Under the pieces are notes generated by a model that had not been told where the DNA came from, did not search any database, and saw nothing but the letters and a program-made list of their open reading frames with translations. From positions 93,302-157,301 of the forward strand of contig NZ_JADPUN010000260.1 of the NCBI RefSeq assembly GCF_015690345.1: DNA of 64,000 bases, read 5' to 3'. This document shows, piece after piece, positions 26,301 to 34,522 of the stretch. Within the stretch, counting starts at the first letter, position 1. Every line of letters starts with the position of its first letter. Position numbers and translations under genes: made by a program. The DNA comes from Plantactinospora alkalitolerans. GTDB taxonomy: Bacteria > Actinomycetota > Actinomycetes > Mycobacteriales > Micromonosporaceae.

Positions 26301-29247
26301 CGACCCGACCAACCTGACCGGGATCACCGGGTTCCGGTTCCGGGCCTCCTCGGCCGGCGGCGGCGCCCGGATCGAGGTGCGGGCCGGTGCGGTCGACGGG
26401 CCGGTGCTGGCCACCGCCACCGTGCCGGACACCGGCGGTTGGCAGACCTTCACCAACGCCACGGCCGAACTGGGCACCCCGAGCACGGCGAGCGGACCAC
26501 TGTTCCTCGTGGCCCGCAACCCGGTCGGAGCCACCGGCACCGGCGCGATCCTCAACGTCAACTGGGTCGACTTCCTCGGCCGGGGCATCACCGAGAACGC
26601 CCCGCCGACGGTGACCGTCACCGCCACCCCGGTCACCGGCACCGCGCCGGTCGCGGTGAGCTTCGACGGCACCGCCACCGACGCCGAGGGCGACACCCCG
26701 CTGACGTACGCCTGGGACTTCGGTGACGGTGGTACGTCGAGCAGCCTCGACGCCAACCACACGTACACCGCCCCGGGGAACTTCACCTCGACCCTGACCG
26801 TGACCGACGCGCGCGGCGCGCAGTCGTCCGCGTACGTCAGGGTGAAGGTGGAGGCACCGAACACGTCCTGCTTCGGGGCCCGATCGGACGAGTTCACCGG
26901 CACCGCGCTGGACAAGGCGCGGTGGTCGACGGTGGTCCGGGAGGACCAGTCGTACGCGATCCGGGACGGCGCCCTGGTGCTGCCGACCTCGGCCGGCGAC
27001 CTGTACGGCACCCGCAACGACGCCACCAACCTCGTGCTGCAAACCGCCCCGGGCGGAGCCTGGCAGGCCACCACCAAACTGAGCCTCGCGGCGGCGGCGG
27101 ACTACCAGCAGGCCGGTCTGATCGTCTACGGCGACGACGACAACTACGCCAAGCTGGACCTGCTCTACAGCGGCAGCCGGCGGGTGGAGTTCATCCGGGA
27201 GACCGCCGCCACGCCCCGCAACGGCGCGGCCGACGCGACGGCCGCACCCGCGGGCGACTCGATCTACCTGCGGCTGACCAGCGACGGGACGAACCTGACG
27301 GCGGCGTACTCGGCCGACGGGCAGAACTTCACCCCGGTCGGGCAGTCGGCGGCGTTGGCCGGCATCGAGGCGCCGAAGGTGGGGGTGTTCGCGCTGAACG
27401 GCGGCACCACCGCCCCGGTGGTGGATGCCACCTTCGACTGGTTCCAGGTCACCCCCGACGAGCCGGCCGGACCGGTGTCCCCGTCCGACGAGTTCAACGG
27501 GAACACGCTGGAGAAGTGCCGGTGGGACGGGATCGTCCGGGAGGACCCGGCCGCGTACCGGGTCGCCGACGGCGCGCTGCACATCGACGTGCCGAACGGC
27601 GACATCTACACCGGCAACAACACCGGGCCGACCAACTTCATCCTCCAGTCCGCGCCGGACGGCGACTGGACCATCCAGACGAAGGTGGACGGCAGCCGGC
27701 TGGACGAGCAGTACCAGCAGGCCGGGCTGATCGTGTACGGCGATGACGACAACTACCTCAAGTTGGACTTCATCGCCGACAACACGGTCGGTTCGCCGGT
27801 GAGCCGGCGGATCGAGTTCCGCAGCGAGATCGCGGCGGTGGTGCAGGACCCGCAGCCCCAGGTGACCGGCCTCACCGAGTCGGTGTGGCACCTGCGGCTG
27901 GCGAAGGTCGGCGACACCTACACGGCGGCGTACTCGGCCGACGGAACGACCTGGACGACGTTCGATCCGCTGACCAGTACCGCCCTCGGTGCCACACCGC
28001 GGGTCGGTCTGTTCAGCCTCGGCGGCGCGCAGACCGCATCGAAGACCGCCTCGTTCGACTACTTCTGGCTGACCCAGCCGGGCGGTGAGCAGGACGAGAC
28101 GGCTCCGGTGACCACCGCCACCGTCTCCGGTACGCCGGTGGCGGGCTGGCACACCGGCCCGGCGACGGTGACCCTGGCCGCTACCGACAACGCCGGTGGC
28201 AGCGGGGTGGCCCGTACCGAGTACCAGCTCGACGGCGCGACCACCTGGACCGCGTACACCGAACCGGTGCTGGTCGCCGGGGACGGCACGCACGTGTTGC
28301 GGTTCCGGTCGGCCGACGAGGCCGGCAACGTCGAGGAGACGAAGTCGGTCGAGGTGAAGATCGACGCCACCGCCCCGGTCAGCACCGCGGCGTTCGCGCC
28401 GCCGACCGACGACGGCTGGCACAGCGGCACCGTCCCGGTGACGCTGACCTCGACCGACGCCGGATCCGGCGTAGCGAAGCTGGAGTGGTCGCTCGACGGC
28501 GGCGCCTGGACGCCGTACACCGAGCCGGTGAACGTGACCGGGGACGGGCAGCACGAGCTGCTCTACCGGGCCACCGACGCCGCGGGCAACGCCGAGACGC
28601 TCAAGTCGGCGATCCTGAAGATCGACGGCGTGAAGCCGACGGTGCTGGTCTCCGGGCTTGCCGACGGCCAGCTCTACGGTGACAGCCAGGACGTCCGGGT
28701 GAACTGGTCGGCGGTCGACCCGATCTCCGGGATCAAGGCGACGGTGGGCACGCTGGACGGTCGGCCGTACCAGCCGAACACCCTGCAGGCGATGTACGAG
28801 CTGTCGCTCGGCCTGCACGAGCTGACGGTGACCGCGACGGACAAGGCCGGCAACTCGACGACCTCGGCCGTACGGTTCTTCGTCAGCACCTCGTTCCGGG
28901 ACATGCAGCAGTTGCTGGACCGGTTCAAGGCGACCGGTCGGCTGTCGGCGAAGGGGCACAAGCAGTTGTCGAACAAGCTCGCCACGATCCGCCAGGCCGA
29001 GGCGAACGGGAACGACAACAAGGCGATCAAGGAGCTGGGCCAGTTCAAGCAGCTCGCCGCGGACACCAAGTTGGTCACCGAGGCGGAGGTCCGGGACGTA
29101 CTGGTCCGGGACGCCGACGCGATGATCGTGCGGCTCGGCGGCACCGCCAGCGCCACCGGGGTCAGGGCCAACGACGGCAGGTCGGTGCAGGGCACCGGCC
29201 GGCTGGCCGAGGACCCGACCCGGGTGAAGCGGGGCGGAAGGCTGTAG
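23377..29247 (+). CDS. giant secreted ThuA / sugar-dehydrogenase multidomain protein
   Basis: A 1956-aa protein started at GTG 23377 (GAAGGAG upstream); a long twin-Arg-rich signal peptide ends at AASA. Domains in order: ThuA (about 50-290), glucose/sorbosone-dehydrogenase-type beta-propeller (296-724; NTCCHAGGSIAF, EIYGMGFRNPFR), PKD (729-813), a metal-site-like beta domain, CBM6 (926-1068; EYYAATG), second PKD (1075-1158), two DUF1349-like laminin-G folds (1166-1361 and 1368-1568), two OmpL47/chitobiase-like Ig repeats (1574-1751), an Ig-like part and a helical FIMAH-like end (about 1837-1910). It probably oxidises or reshapes sugars outside the cell while gripping polysaccharide. Cofactor (PQQ or none) cannot be decided. 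Followed by a strong terminator. Confidence 0.9.
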   Translation: MSHRRTSGTRPSHRPRNRLTRNLLSMGAAVALGMTALVATPPAASAAPAALPVRAPVQAPAQAQADPFAVLVFSKTAGFRHDAIPAGIAAIRQLGAEHGFTVDATEDATAFTDANLGRYQAVIWLSTTGDVLDPDQQAAFERYVQAGGGYVGVHAASDTEYNWPWYGELVGAYFASHPANQQATVKVEDPAHESTKALPAEWSRYDEWYNFRDNPRADVHVLATLDETSYAPGTGAMGHDHPFAWCQDYDGGRAWYTAGGHTQQSYAEPEFLAHLLGGIQTAAGAVEADCSASLTSSFEKITLDSNTNNPMELDIAADGRVFYIERDGRVQIIKPDTGTTVTAADLDVFTGNEDGLLGIRLDPDFATNRWVYLYYAPSGGGPRNYLSRFTVTGDTLDLASEKVVLQVDTQRNTCCHAGGSIAFDGAGNLYLATGDNTNPFESSSFTPIDERTGRQDYDAQRSAGNTNDLRGKVLRIHPEDDGSYTVPAGNLFAPGTAKTRPEIYGMGFRNPFRIGVDPKSGTLYVADYGPDAGAANPDRGPEGTVEWNILGQAGNYGWPYCHGANYAYNDYQFPSGPSGAKFDCAAPVNNSPNNTGLTDLPPAIPATVDYDFSGNPLFPEIGGGGAPMGGPVYRYDPANTSDRKWPAYYDGKAMFGEWNQNKMYAFQVTDDGKSLVDINQMLTGMTFLRPMDFEFGPDGALYLIEWGSGFGGNNDNSGIYRIDYIAGDRAPIAVATADPTSGPSPLTVAFSSAGSRDPDGGPITYAWTFGDGGTSTAPNPTHTYSGPGNYTAQLTVTGDTGRTAVANVPVTVGNTAPTVSIEFPPEGGFFDWGDQVKYTVKVTDPEDGTIDCDRVKLQYFLGHDEHAHPMGEQAGCEGVVQTSLAASHGADANVFAVLEATYTDGGGVGGSKALTGRAIEQLQPKRKQAEYYAATGRAPDGVGTGDPGVQAQATTDVEGGFQNIAFIEDGDYWTFDPTNLTGITGFRFRASSAGGGARIEVRAGAVDGPVLATATVPDTGGWQTFTNATAELGTPSTASGPLFLVARNPVGATGTGAILNVNWVDFLGRGITENAPPTVTVTATPVTGTAPVAVSFDGTATDAEGDTPLTYAWDFGDGGTSSSLDANHTYTAPGNFTSTLTVTDARGAQSSAYVRVKVEAPNTSCFGARSDEFTGTALDKARWSTVVREDQSYAIRDGALVLPTSAGDLYGTRNDATNLVLQTAPGGAWQATTKLSLAAAADYQQAGLIVYGDDDNYAKLDLLYSGSRRVEFIRETAATPRNGAADATAAPAGDSIYLRLTSDGTNLTAAYSADGQNFTPVGQSAALAGIEAPKVGVFALNGGTTAPVVDATFDWFQVTPDEPAGPVSPSDEFNGNTLEKCRWDGIVREDPAAYRVADGALHIDVPNGDIYTGNNTGPTNFILQSAPDGDWTIQTKVDGSRLDEQYQQAGLIVYGDDDNYLKLDFIADNTVGSPVSRRIEFRSEIAAVVQDPQPQVTGLTESVWHLRLAKVGDTYTAAYSADGTTWTTFDPLTSTALGATPRVGLFSLGGAQTASKTASFDYFWLTQPGGEQDETAPVTTATVSGTPVAGWHTGPATVTLAATDNAGGSGVARTEYQLDGATTWTAYTEPVLVAGDGTHVLRFRSADEAGNVEETKSVEVKIDATAPVSTAAFAPPTDDGWHSGTVPVTLTSTDAGSGVAKLEWSLDGGAWTPYTEPVNVTGDGQHELLYRATDAAGNAETLKSAILKIDGVKPTVLVSGLADGQLYGDSQDVRVNWSAVDPISGIKATVGTLDGRPYQPNTLQAMYELSLGLHELTVTATDKAGNSTTSAVRFFVSTSFRDMQQLLDRFKATGRLSAKGHKQLSNKLATIRQAEANGNDNKAIKELGQFKQLAADTKLVTEAEVRDVLVRDADAMIVRLGGTASATGVRANDGRSVQGTGRLAEDPTRVKRGGRL

Positions 29248-29275
29248 CCGCAGTGGTGCAAACAGTCAGGTAGGC

Positions 29276-29309
29276 GCGGGGGCGGTCACCGGTCGGTGAC
29301 CGCCCCCGC
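29276..29309 (+). terminator. strong terminator after the ThuA/dehydrogenase gene
   Basis: A perfect 15-bp stem (GCGGGGGCGGTCACC and complement) with loop GGTC, 28 nt after the stop codon; symmetrical, so it may also serve the minus-strand gene ending at 29353. Confidence 0.8.
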
Positions 29310-29352
29310 ACCGGCTCCGGCGGTGAAGATCTCTCGCGCGCGGCGGCCGGAG

Positions 29353-30131
29353 TCACTCGACATCGATGACGATTTCGGTCCAGTTGCGTCGGTCCGCCTG
29401 GCCGGTGCCGAGGTAGAGCCGGTGCGGGCTGGTCAGCGTCGTCAGGGCCAGGCCGCCGTCGGCGAGCAGATCCACCCGGTCCAGCCCGGCTGGCAGTCGC
29501 GACTCGGCATGCCAACTGCCGTCCGTACCGACGTAGCCGAGGCCGCGCTTGGCACCTGCTGCCCGACCGAACCGAGTCCGTCCACACCGATCGGTCCACC
29601 CGGGCCGAACTTCTTCGTCGACGGTGTGAACGTCCGGCCGGCATCGACCGACTCGTAGTACCGTCTGCGAACATTCAGCAGTAGTTCGCGGGGACCGAGG
29701 GTGGTCATCAGCCAGTCGTCGCCGTCGACGTCCGGCAGAGTGCCCATCGACCAGCTCCGTCCGGCATCCGCCGTCGCCGCCAGGGCACCCCGGCAATGCC
29801 GATCGGGTCGCCGCAGGCTCACGGTCACGTAGCGGAACGGGCAATCGGACAGCAGCGCGTAGCCGTGGTCGGTGTCGTGGAAGAGGAGCCGGTACGGGCG
29901 CAGCCCCGGCCCGACCCGGAGTACTGTCGCCCGGCGCTGCACGGTGGCCCCTACGGGTTCCGGCGAGCCCGACCCGACCGCCCATACGCCGGACGGGGGA
30001 CTGGCCAAGGGCGTGGCCGACGGCCGTACGGTGTGGGCGACCGACGGTGCGTCGTCCCGGTACTGGTCACACCCGGCCGTGGCAATCAGCACCGTGGCCA
30101 GCAGTACGCCAAGGTCACGCCGTCTCGCCAA
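29353..30131 (-). pseudogene. frameshifted lipoprotein with BNR/propeller-like domain
   Basis: Two overlapping minus-strand frames join into one protein. Frame 1 (TTG 30131 after GGGGGAG, or ATG 30218) gives RRRDLGVLLATVLIATAGC, a lipoprotein signal with a lipobox Cys, and continues through AATADAGRSW and SVDAGRTF, BNR/Asp-box-like turns typical of sialidase-type propellers. Near 29555-29580 the sense moves to a second frame that supplies GLGYVGTDGSWHAESRLPA and the end NWTEIVIDVE with stop at 29353. A one- or two-base indel explains this. It could be a real pseudogene or a sequencing error. Confidence 0.65.
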
Positions 30132-30322
30132 CTCCGCTCCCCCCGGGGGATACGGCCGGTGCGGCCGGCCCGGCACGCTCCCTGTCGCACCGGGAATCGA
30201 TTCTGGACGACCGGTCATAGCGGCTCGTCGATGCGCTGCCTGCTCCAGGTCGCCGCCCCCGGGCGGCGGAGGCTGTTGATGACCATCCGGATCCGGCTCT
30301 CGGACCGGGCCGGGTGTGACCC

Positions 30323-30359
30323 GGTGCCGGATGCGGGCGTGGCGCCCGCATCCGGCACC
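30323..30359 (-). terminator. terminator of the three-gene oxidase operon
   Basis: A perfect 17-bp stem (GGTGCCGGATGCGGGCG and complement) with a 3-nt loop, 7 nt after the stop of the minus-strand gene ending at 30366. Confidence 0.85.
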
Positions 30360-30365
30360 TGCCGC

Positions 30366-33300
30366 TCAGAGTTGGCGCACCCTGATGTTGCGGAACTCGA
30401 TCAGGTCGTTGGTGCCGTGGTTCTGCAACCCGACGAAGCCGCTGAGGAACTGCCGCAGGTCGGTCGGCGGGTCGCCCTGGCGGGACGACTGCTTGCCGGG
30501 CGTGTTGTCGAACTCGCTGATCACCACACCGTTACGGATCATCGTGTAGTGCTGGCCGACCACGCGGACCTCGTAGTCGTTCCACTGGTTCTTCGGGGTC
30601 GCCCCGGCCCTGTCCAGGGTGTTCGGCGCGAAGTTGTAGACCGAGCCGGTCTTCTGCGGCTCCCCGGTCTCCCCGTCGTAGATCTGGATCTCGTGACCGC
30701 AGTAGATCGCGACCCAGGCCTGTGAGGTGCGGGCCGATCCCACCGTGCCGCAGCTGCCCGGAGGACGCTGGTCCAGCGGCGTCCTCGGGTCCGGGAACCG
30801 GACGAGGAGCCCGCTGTTGGCCCGGACGTTCTCCGGAGAGACGTCGCGGAACTGCACCTTGATCGAGTAGTCGGCGAGCTGCTGGTCCGCGTACCACAGC
30901 ATGCCGAGGCCGCCGGAGCTGCGGATCGAGCCATCCGGACGCAGTGTGAACGACCCGCTCGGTGCCTGGCGCCAGCCGGCCAGCGACTTCGCCGAACCGT
31001 CGAAGATCGGCTGGTAGCCGCTGGTGGCACCGATCGGGGACTGGGTTCCGGCCCTGCGCAGCGCCCTGGACTCGCGGTTGTCGATGACGTGGGCCGCGGT
31101 CAGTTCGGCGAGCACGCCGTCGAGGTGGGTGACGAACGACGCCCGGTTCGGCCAGGTGGTCTCGTCGTCGATCAGGTCGTTGATCGTGCAGCCGCCGCCG
31201 GCCTGCCGGTTGGCCACCCCGGTGTCGCTGTCCAGCATCCAGACCGTCGGTCGAGCGTCGGCGGCACCGCAGCCCGCGTTCACGTCGACCTTTCCGGTGA
31301 CCACCTCACCGTCGGCGTAGGTCACCTTCAACGTCGCCGAGAAGGTGCCGTAGCGCTTGTAGGTGTGCGTCGGATGAGCCGCCGTCGACACCTTGCCGCC
31401 GTCGCCGAAGTCCCATTCCCAGGCCACACCGCCGACCCTCGCCGCCGAGAACCTGATGGTCCGGGGTTGGCCCGGCGCGACCGACTGCGCAGTGGCCAGG
31501 CTCGGGTTTGGGGTGGCCTGGCCGCCCTGGTAGGTGATGCGGACCAGCTTCTGGTTCGCGTGCAGGCTGAAGAACCCCCTGCCGTAGTCGAGCATGTAGA
31601 GCGCGCCGTCCGGCCCGAACTTCGCGTCCATCCAGGAGTCGAGCTGGTTCGCGCCGGTGCCGCCGGAGATGATGCTGCGCAGGTCCTCGGCGAACGCCGG
31701 TGCCCCGGCCTCCCTGACCGTGCCCGGGTCGACGGTGACGGCGATCCGGTTGTTGGCGTTGGACTGGTCACCGATGAACCACTTGTCGTCCCAGTACGCC
31801 GGCCAGGCGACGCCGCTGGTCACGTCGACCTTTTCGCGCTGGTACGTCGGGCCGTCCATGATGGCCTGGCCGCCGCCGCTCAGGTACGGCTGGGTGAAGG
31901 TCGCGTCCTCGGCCTTGTACGTCGGCAGGCCGCTGCCGTCGGTGCGCTTCGGGAAGACCGGGCCACCGCCCTGCGGCGAGTACCAGATCATGTTGTCCCG
32001 CACCGGCGGGAGGTTGACCAGACCGGTGTTGCGGGGCGACTCGTTCTTCGGGTTGTCGCAGTCGTACCAGCCGGTCAGCACGGTGGCATCGGTGCTGCTG
32101 CGGTCCCGGTACGGCTGCCGGTTGCCCATGCAGTACGGCCAGCCGTGGTTGCCCGCCGAGGTGATCACCGTCGCGGTCTCGTACTTCGCCGGGCCGAGGG
32201 TCGGGTCCGGTGCTCCGGCGTCCGGGCCGACCCAGGCGGCGGTGAGCCAGTCGTTGACCGGGTCCCAGGCGATCCGGGCGATGTTCCGCACGCCCATCAC
32301 GTAGATCTCCGCGCGGGTCTTGCCGCCGCCCTGCTCCTGACCGGTGAAGAGGTTGTCCTCGGGAATCGTGTAGGTCCCGTCCGGTTCGGGGTGGATCCGG
32401 AGGATCTTTCCGTTCAGGTCGTTGGTGTTGCCGGCGGTACGACGGGCGTCCTGGAACGAGGTGCCCGCGTACTCCTGGGTCCAGTTGTTACCGGAGTAGC
32501 CGCTCGACCCGCCGGAGGAGTTGCTGTCGCCGCTACCGATGTAGAGGTTGCCGGACTCGTCGAACGTCATCCCGCCGCCGGCGTGGCAGCAGCTGTGGAT
32601 CTGGGTGTCCCAGTGCAGCAGGTCCTTGCGGGTGCCCTGGTCGATCGACTGCTGCGCGTGGTCGTAGGTGAACCGGGAGACCGTACGCTGACCGATCCGT
32701 CGCTCCCGGTCGATCGACTCGTGCGGCATCCAGTAGGCGTAGAACCAGCCGTTCTCCGCGAACTTCGGGTCGAGGGTGATCCCGACCAGCCCTTCCTCGT
32801 TCTTCACCAGTTCGCTGCCGCTGCCCCGGTTGCCCATCACCTTGAGCGTGGTCAGCAGCTTGACCTGCTTGTTCTTCGGATCCCACTGGTGGATGGTGCC
32901 GCAGCCCAGACCCACGTTGGGGTCGGCCCAGTCGGTGACCGGCCCGGTGGCGCAGGCGGCCTTGCCGATGTAGAAGACCTTGCCGTCGGGCGCGATGGTC
33001 AGGCCGTGCGGCTCACCGATCTGGTCGAGCTGCCCGGACTGGTTGGCGGCGGTCAGCCGCTCGATCCTGTAGTTCGCCGCGATCGTCGCCTGGCAGTCGC
33101 CGCGCACCGCGCCGGTCGTCCACTGGAGCGCGCCGAGCAGGTGGCTGCGGAACCGCGCGTCGCTGGTGTAGCTGGCCTCGGTGCGGCCCATGCCGGTGTA
33201 GAAGGACCGACCGCCGTCGTAGTCCCGGCACCAGGAGATCGGGTGGAACGCGCCGTTGCCGCCCAGCCCGGCCTGGTAGCTGGTCTCCTTGACCTGGGCG

Positions 33301-34442
33301 ATGGTGTGTACCCGGCCGACCGGGCTCGGGTCCCAGTTCATCCACTGGTCGGACCGGGTCCAGTTCAGCGGCAGGCCCTTGTTCGCGGGGTGCTGCCGGT
33401 CGACCACGTCGACCACGGCCTCCTGCACCCTGCTCTCCGGCGCCGGTCCCGCGTCCGGGCCGACCAGCCACAGTTCGGCGAGCTGGATCAGCGGCTCACC
33501 GCTGTTCGCGGTGATGTTCAGCCGGTAGTACTGGTACTCCTGGGTGTTGGCGAACGTGAACTGCTTGGTCTGGAACCGGCCCGAGAAGGTCTCCCCGGTC
33601 CGGCGGTCCAGGTCCGTCCAGCTGCTGCCGTCGGCCGACCCCTGCAGGGTCCAGTCCTTCGGGTCGCGGCCGGTGAAGTCGTTCGCCGACGTCAGCGCGT
33701 ACTGTGCGATCGCTTTCGGCGCCGCGAGCTTGGCGACGACCCAGCCGGTCGGCGTACGGGTCAGCCACTTGGTCCCGGTCGATCCGTCGATCAGGTTCTC
33801 GACGATCTCGTTCGGCGGGTTGCCGCCGCTGGCCGTGACGCTCTCGATCTTCTCCGCGTTCGGCAGGCTCGCCGCCGGGCGGGTGCCGATCAGACCGGTG
33901 AACCACTCGGAGCCGGGCTGCGCGCGGGCGGCGTCGTGGATGCCGAGGAACCCGCCACCTCCCTTGACGTACGCCTGGAACGCGGCCTCCTGGGCGTCGT
34001 TCAGCGTCACACCGTTGGCCGACAGGAACACCACGCTGCGGTAGCGGTCCAGGTTGTCGGGGTTGAAGACCGACGGGTCGCTGGAATCGTGGACGTTGAG
34101 ACCGTTCTCGTTGCCCAGCTTCCGAATGGTGTCGACGGCCTTGACGACCGGGTCGTCCTGGGATGCCGCCGGGCCGTGGAAGACCAGGACGTTGACCGCC
34201 TGACCGCCCCAGGCCGGCGCGACCGTGTCGACGTTCGAGTCCGGGGCGGCGGCGACCGGCGCGCTCAGCAGACCGAGCGTGAGTACGGTGCCCGAGGCCA
34301 GGGCGACCGCGCGGCGGATCGGTCCGGCGCCGCGACGTCGTGCCGGGGGGACCGGGTCGAGCGCGGGGGACGAGGGGTCAACGGGGCCGGGATGGTGTCG
34401 CCCGACCGATCGGGATAGCCGGAAATGGCGTTGGTGAGCCAT
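30366..34442 (-). CDS. secreted ThuA / sugar dehydrogenase / PKD / DUF1080 protein
   Basis: A 1358-aa protein started at ATG 34442 (GGAGGAG 2 nt before AA-ATG); signal peptide ends near PVAAAP. A ThuA domain starts at VNVLVFHGP (about 65), is interrupted at about 186-329 by an F5/8C (discoidin)-type module (LIDGSTGTKWLTR...ELWLVG), and resumes with RVQEAVVDVV to about 450. Next come a sugar-dehydrogenase propeller (about 457-970; HSCCHAGGGMTFD), a PKD domain (975-1055) and a C-terminal DUF1080 domain (about 1140-1358; ANSGLLVRFP, NDYEVRVVGQ). DUF1080 enzymes are known as 3-keto-disaccharide/glucoside hydrolases. Dehydrogenase and hydrolase in one chain suggests oxidation-assisted glycoside cleavage outside the cell. 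Last gene of the operon. Confidence 0.9.
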   Translation of the reverse strand: MAHQRHFRLSRSVGRHHPGPVDPSSPALDPVPPARRRGAGPIRRAVALASGTVLTLGLLSAPVAAAPDSNVDTVAPAWGGQAVNVLVFHGPAASQDDPVVKAVDTIRKLGNENGLNVHDSSDPSVFNPDNLDRYRSVVFLSANGVTLNDAQEAAFQAYVKGGGGFLGIHDAARAQPGSEWFTGLIGTRPAASLPNAEKIESVTASGGNPPNEIVENLIDGSTGTKWLTRTPTGWVVAKLAAPKAIAQYALTSANDFTGRDPKDWTLQGSADGSSWTDLDRRTGETFSGRFQTKQFTFANTQEYQYYRLNITANSGEPLIQLAELWLVGPDAGPAPESRVQEAVVDVVDRQHPANKGLPLNWTRSDQWMNWDPSPVGRVHTIAQVKETSYQAGLGGNGAFHPISWCRDYDGGRSFYTGMGRTEASYTSDARFRSHLLGALQWTTGAVRGDCQATIAANYRIERLTAANQSGQLDQIGEPHGLTIAPDGKVFYIGKAACATGPVTDWADPNVGLGCGTIHQWDPKNKQVKLLTTLKVMGNRGSGSELVKNEEGLVGITLDPKFAENGWFYAYWMPHESIDRERRIGQRTVSRFTYDHAQQSIDQGTRKDLLHWDTQIHSCCHAGGGMTFDESGNLYIGSGDSNSSGGSSGYSGNNWTQEYAGTSFQDARRTAGNTNDLNGKILRIHPEPDGTYTIPEDNLFTGQEQGGGKTRAEIYVMGVRNIARIAWDPVNDWLTAAWVGPDAGAPDPTLGPAKYETATVITSAGNHGWPYCMGNRQPYRDRSSTDATVLTGWYDCDNPKNESPRNTGLVNLPPVRDNMIWYSPQGGGPVFPKRTDGSGLPTYKAEDATFTQPYLSGGGQAIMDGPTYQREKVDVTSGVAWPAYWDDKWFIGDQSNANNRIAVTVDPGTVREAGAPAFAEDLRSIISGGTGANQLDSWMDAKFGPDGALYMLDYGRGFFSLHANQKLVRITYQGGQATPNPSLATAQSVAPGQPRTIRFSAARVGGVAWEWDFGDGGKVSTAAHPTHTYKRYGTFSATLKVTYADGEVVTGKVDVNAGCGAADARPTVWMLDSDTGVANRQAGGGCTINDLIDDETTWPNRASFVTHLDGVLAELTAAHVIDNRESRALRRAGTQSPIGATSGYQPIFDGSAKSLAGWRQAPSGSFTLRPDGSIRSSGGLGMLWYADQQLADYSIKVQFRDVSPENVRANSGLLVRFPDPRTPLDQRPPGSCGTVGSARTSQAWVAIYCGHEIQIYDGETGEPQKTGSVYNFAPNTLDRAGATPKNQWNDYEVRVVGQHYTMIRNGVVISEFDNTPGKQSSRQGDPPTDLRQFLSGFVGLQNHGTNDLIEFRNIRVRQL

Positions 34443-34522
34443 TTCTCCTCCTCCAGAGGGGGGTACGAGAAGTCCTTCAGGGGATGGCGGGGTACTCGGT
34501 TGGTGGTGCGGGATGGTCCGGG

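Noticed and set aside
23179..28959. Very long open frame (about 1900 codons) on the minus strand opposite the ThuA/dehydrogenase gene
   Set aside because: Composition is Val/Gly/Arg-rich shadow of a GC-biased gene; the plus-strand frame has clear domains, signal peptide and ribosome site.
31089..34418. Long plus-strand frame opposite the ThuA-DUF1080 gene
   Set aside because: Antisense shadow; no ribosome site or motif.
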